Shown piece after piece: positions 5,472-8,174 of a DNA stretch of 8,174 nucleotides (positions are counted from its first letter, which is position 1; the number at the start of each line of letters is the position of its first letter). Origin of the DNA: Thermodesulfobacteriales bacterium (GTDB lineage: Bacteria; Desulfobacterota; Thermodesulfobacteria; Thermodesulfobacteriales; Thermodesulfatatoraceae); contig JALSPN010000211.1 in NCBI GenBank assembly GCA_026985945.1, positions 1 to 8,174 of the forward strand, given 5' to 3'. Under the pieces are notes generated by a model. The model ran no database searches and was not told the DNA's origin. It was given only the letters and a program-made list of their open reading frames with translations. Both the position numbers and the translations under genes were made by a program.

Positions 5472-7132
5472 AATTTTTCTATTTTCTCTTTAAGCCGCTT
5501 TCGATCTTTTTTCTTTTTGGCCAGGGAAAGGGCCTTTCTGTAGGCCGAAAGGGCTTCTTCTTGTTTCCCAAGGGCCAGTAAAATGTCTCCGTAATGTTCG
5601 TAAATTATCGGATCTCTGGGTGCAAGTTTTAAGGCCCGTTTAATCTCTTTTAGCGCCTCCTGATACGCGCCTTTGCGATAATAAACCCAGGCCAGGCTAT
5701 CGACGATGTAACCATCATCAGGCTTTAAAGAAAGGGCCTTACGAATGTATTTTTCGGCAAGAGCGAGTTTTTCATTGAGATCCGCGTAGGTGTATCCTAC
5801 GAAATTGAGCAGTGTAGGATCATCAGGATACCTTTTGACAAGGGGCTCAAGCAGTTTCAAGGCTTCCCGCTCTTTGCCCTGACAGATCAAAAGGAGCCCC
5901 AGAGTAACGGAAAGATCAAGATCTTCGGGAAATTTCTGAAGCCCTTTTTTCACCAGAGATTCTCCAAGATCGCAGGCATCAAGATCCTCAAATACGGTGC
6001 CTGCCAGAAGATAAAGCCCTTTGTCTTCCGGCCGCTGACTGAGGGCCTGCTGAAAAAGGGCATATATTTCCTGCGGGTTATCAAGAAGCTGGACCAGTCT
6101 CCTTACCGCCAGGGGAAAATTTTCATCTCCGGGAGGAATGACTTTGAAAGCCTCAATAGCCTTTTTTCGCTGCCCCAGTTTCTCAAGGGCTACTCCCAGA
6201 TAAAAATAAGCCGTATAATTCCGGGGATCTTCTTTTACGAGCTCTTCAAGCAATCTTTCCGCTTCTTCATTGCGGTCAAGATCAAGATAGATCAAGGCCC
6301 TGCGGAGGGTGAGACGCGGGTTTTTCCCGGTCTCTTTTTCGATCTGATCAAGAATTGCCAGGGCCTTTTCAAATTGTTCCTGACGGATATAAAGCCTAAA
6401 AAGGGCCTCATAGAGATGGAAGGCCTGGGGAATCTTTTTTAGACCTTCCTGATAAATTCTTTCGGCCTCGATAAAGGCCCCGATCTTTTCCAGAAATTCG
6501 CCGTATTCAAGATAGATCCTTTGCTTTTCTGGGGCCAGGGAAAGGGCCTTTTCGTAATACTTGCGGGCCTTTTTAAAGGCTCCCTTCTGTCGGTAAAGGC
6601 GTGCCAGCTCCAGGTAAACGGCAGCATTCCGGGGCTCTTTAGCTGCCAAACGTTCAAGCGTTTTTATGGCACCCTCTAAGTCCTTCTTTTGAAGATAAAG
6701 GTTTGCGAGTATCGAGAGGGCTTCTTCATAGTCAGGATATTTTTCAAGGAGGCTCTCCAGAGTTTCGATAGCCCGCACGTAACGCTTTTGGGCCCAGTAA
6801 AGCTTGGCCAAAATAAAAAGGGCCTCTTTGTCAGCAGGATTCTTTTTAAGAATTTCCTGGGCCAGAGAGACGGCCTGATCGTATTGGCCGGTTTCGGCAT
6901 AGACCTTAAGGAGCTCTTTTCGCGGGTATAAGGCTTCTTTATCACACCTGATAGTCTTTTGAAGCTCCCTTTGGGCTTCAAAAAGGCGCCCCTGAGTTAG
7001 GAGATATTCTGCCGCGAGAAAATGAAAGTAACTCTCTGCTCGCGAACAACCCGCAAAGCCGCTGGCCTGAAAAAAAAACAGAAAGACCAGAGGACTAAGA
7101 AGCTTCAATAGCCAGGGGATAGTTTTCCGCAT
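5444..7132 (-). CDS. Exported tetratricopeptide-repeat protein, probable lipoprotein
   Basis: This is a 562-residue protein made almost wholly of TPRs. I count about 15 units of roughly 34 residues from residue 33 to about 545, with a less regular unit near 330-365 (PLAVRRLVQLLDNPQEIY). The N-terminus has a Lys/Arg pair, a hydrophobic core rich in Leu and Phe, and then GFAGCS. Cys29 could be lipidated, although Phe at -3 is not ideal, and type I cleavage after GFA is the alternative. The TPRs near the C-terminus (LNFVGYTYADLNEKLALAEK, then YIVDSLAWVYYRKGAYQEAL) match a widespread proteobacterial envelope TPR type. It probably acts as a periplasmic or outer-membrane scaffold. The start ATG at 7130-7132 has AAAGG upstream and overlaps the sigma-factor gene by 38 bp; it overlaps the LolB-like gene by 28 bp. 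The specific partner is not known. Confidence 0.85.
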   Translation of the reverse strand: MRKTIPWLLKLLSPLVFLFFFQASGFAGCSRAESYFHFLAAEYLLTQGRLFEAQRELQKTIRCDKEALYPRKELLKVYAETGQYDQAVSLAQEILKKNPADKEALFILAKLYWAQKRYVRAIETLESLLEKYPDYEEALSILANLYLQKKDLEGAIKTLERLAAKEPRNAAVYLELARLYRQKGAFKKARKYYEKALSLAPEKQRIYLEYGEFLEKIGAFIEAERIYQEGLKKIPQAFHLYEALFRLYIRQEQFEKALAILDQIEKETGKNPRLTLRRALIYLDLDRNEEAERLLEELVKEDPRNYTAYFYLGVALEKLGQRKKAIEAFKVIPPGDENFPLAVRRLVQLLDNPQEIYALFQQALSQRPEDKGLYLLAGTVFEDLDACDLGESLVKKGLQKFPEDLDLSVTLGLLLICQGKEREALKLLEPLVKRYPDDPTLLNFVGYTYADLNEKLALAEKYIRKALSLKPDDGYIVDSLAWVYYRKGAYQEALKEIKRALKLAPRDPIIYEHYGDILLALGKQEEALSAYRKALSLAKKKKDRKRLKEKIEKLCATQSCSS

Positions 7133-8144
7133 CTGGGAGCCTTTCTTTCAGGTATTTTCGCAATTTTTTGAGGAGGCGCTCTTCAATCTGGCGCACCCTC
7201 TCGCGTGAAATTCCGAAACGTTGCCCGATCTGCTGAAGAGTTAAGGGGTCTTCTGCCAGAAGGCGTTCGTAAAAAATTACCCTCTCTTTGTCTTTTAAAT
7301 CTTTTCCAAATTCCTCCAGGATGGAGCGCAATTTGGTAAGGACCTCTCTTCTGGCCACCTGGTCTTCTACCCTGGGGCCGGGATCAGCCAGAAAGTCTCG
7401 ATGTAATTCATCAGAATCGTCTTTGATGGGGGCGTCAAGGCTTATTTCTCCCCCGCTCATCCTTTGCTCCATTTCGATCACGTCTTCTTCGCGCACGTTT
7501 AAACGCTGAGAAATAAGCTTGGGAGCGGGTTCAAACCCCATGGCATCCAGGCGCTCCTTCTCTTTGCGCAGGTTATAAAATAACTTGCGCTGGGCCTGGG
7601 TGGTCCCGATCTTGACCAGTCGCCAGTTGTCCATAATAAACTTGAGAATATAGGCCTTTATCCAGAAAGAGGCGTAGTAGGAAAATTTGACTCCCCGGTA
7701 AGGATCAAATTTTTTCACCGCCTGCATGAGGCCCACGTTGCCCTCCTGAATAAGATCCAGAAAGTTTTGCATCCAGAACTTCTGAAAATCAAGGGCAATT
7801 TTTACCACCAGACGAAGATTTGAAGTTACCAGTCGGTAGGCAATTCTGGGGTCCCGCGTCTTGTAATACTCTTTGGTGAGACGTTCTTCTTCTTCCCGAC
7901 TCAGGAGGGGATATTTGCTGATTTCTTTGAGATACTGCTGAAGAGGATCAAGGGTGGCCGGGGCTTTATCTTCCTCGGCAAGTGCCGGGAGTTTAGATTC
8001 CTCACGGGTTTCTTTTTGGGCTTCTTTTTGCTTTATCTTGAGTTTTTTGGAACGACGCCCCTTTTTTTTAGCTGGTTCCTGAAAGTGTTCTTTTAGATCA
8101 ACCGGCACAGCTAAAGTTGGCTCCTTTAGCTGTGCGAGTTTCAT
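7095..8144 (-). CDS. rpoH: RNA polymerase sigma-32 type factor (RpoH-like), with N-terminal basic extension
   Basis: This is a sigma70-family factor of the heat-shock subclass. Region 1.2 is around 66-100 (DPLQQYLKEISKYPLLSREEE). Region 2 runs from about 104 to 182 and contains DLIQEGNVGLMQAVKKFDPYRGVKFSYYASFWIKAYI and NWRLVKIGTT. QRKLFYNLRK at 185-194 is almost identical to the RpoH box (QRKLFFNLRK in E. coli) that responds to DnaK and FtsH. The region 4.2 helix-turn-helix is at 301-328 (LTLQQIGQRFGISRERVRQIEERLLKKL). At 349 residues it is longer than E. coli RpoH (284), mainly through about 65 N-terminal residues that are Lys/Arg/Glu-rich and probably disordered. The ATG at 8142-8144 has a poor ribosome site, and the frame stays open to the window edge (10 more codons), so the true start may lie upstream. 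It leads the operon with the TPR and LolB-like genes. Confidence 0.9.
   Translation of the reverse strand: MKLAQLKEPTLAVPVDLKEHFQEPAKKKGRRSKKLKIKQKEAQKETREESKLPALAEEDKAPATLDPLQQYLKEISKYPLLSREEEERLTKEYYKTRDPRIAYRLVTSNLRLVVKIALDFQKFWMQNFLDLIQEGNVGLMQAVKKFDPYRGVKFSYYASFWIKAYILKFIMDNWRLVKIGTTQAQRKLFYNLRKEKERLDAMGFEPAPKLISQRLNVREEDVIEMEQRMSGGEISLDAPIKDDSDELHRDFLADPGPRVEDQVARREVLTKLRSILEEFGKDLKDKERVIFYERLLAEDPLTLQQIGQRFGISRERVRQIEERLLKKLRKYLKERLPDAENYPLAIEAS
8105..8135 (-). promoter_or_regulatory. Perfect 12-bp hairpin in the first codons of the rpoH-like gene (candidate RNA thermosensor)
   Basis: GCACAGCTAAAG (8105-8116 on +) and CTTTAGCTGTGC (8124-8135) are exact inverted copies separated by 7 nt. 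In the sigma-factor mRNA this is a 12-bp stem with loop GAGCCAA at nucleotides +10 to +40 from the ATG, covering codons 4-14. A stem this close to the start codon can hinder initiation. The sequence AAGGAG straddles the stem top and loop, and an in-frame GTG (codon 13) sits in the 3' arm. A second copy of the arm (AGCTGTGC on +) at 8155-8162, upstream of the ATG, offers a competing pairing. The structure is seen directly; the regulatory role is inferred by analogy with the E. coli rpoH thermosensor. Confidence 0.5.
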
Positions 8145-8174
8145 CTCTTCTTCAAGCTGTGCTCCTGAACGGCT

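Noticed and set aside
7069..7078. Run of nine As (T9 on the coding strand) in the TPR signal peptide as a phase-variation site
   Set aside because: It encodes the Phe-rich hydrophobic core, which explains the run; there is no other sign of a contingency locus.
1..8174. CRISPR arrays, tRNA/rRNA genes, defence or toxin-antitoxin genes
   Set aside because: No regularly spaced repeats, no cloverleaf or rRNA-like segment and no unassigned small gene pair were seen on either strand.

Overview
The window is an ordinary-looking housekeeping stretch of a thermophilic-style Gram-negative bacterium. Outer-membrane biology is indicated by a TolC-type fragment and two likely lipoproteins. The proteins are rich in Lys, Glu, Arg and Leu, the spacers are very short, and GC content is moderate. 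The combination of an RpoH-type sigma factor, a YebC/RuvCAB cluster and Lys/Glu-rich proteins suggests a Desulfobacterota or Thermodesulfobacteria-like lineage. That placement is inference from protein character; no database was consulted.

Left edge (1-732): the last 38 codons of a TolC-family outer-membrane efflux protein on the + strand meet tail-to-tail a short-form TsaC/YrdC/Sua5 protein on the - strand, which acts in tRNA t6A synthesis. Between tsaC and the next gene (about 733-1137) lies the only sizeable non-coding region. It holds an imperfect inverted repeat whose arms (769-786 and 1034-1051) bracket a decayed end of an IS3-family element, followed by a plausible sigma70-type promoter.

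Centre (1138-4706): yebC-ruvC-ruvA-ruvB-panB run as one tightly packed + strand operon in which every junction overlaps (1, 17, 11 and 17 bp). RuvA, RuvB and RuvC together migrate and resolve Holliday junctions; YebC is a translation or regulatory factor that commonly sits beside ruvC; PanB (first step of pantothenate/CoA synthesis) is a metabolic passenger. Several positions usually conserved in RuvC and RuvA look substituted and are flagged below.

Right (4812-8144): a - strand operon reads rpoH-like sigma factor, then a large exported protein of about 15 TPRs, then a LolB-like lipoprotein, again with overlapping junctions (38 and 28 bp). It converges on the panB operon across about 105 bp (4707-4811) that contains two hairpins and a G-quadruplex motif. 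The most interesting signal is a perfect 12-bp inverted repeat with a 7-nt loop inside codons 4-14 of the sigma-32 gene, in a position suited to an RNA thermosensor. I see no RNA gene, CRISPR array, defence system or intact mobile element, and nothing that I would call a wholly new system.
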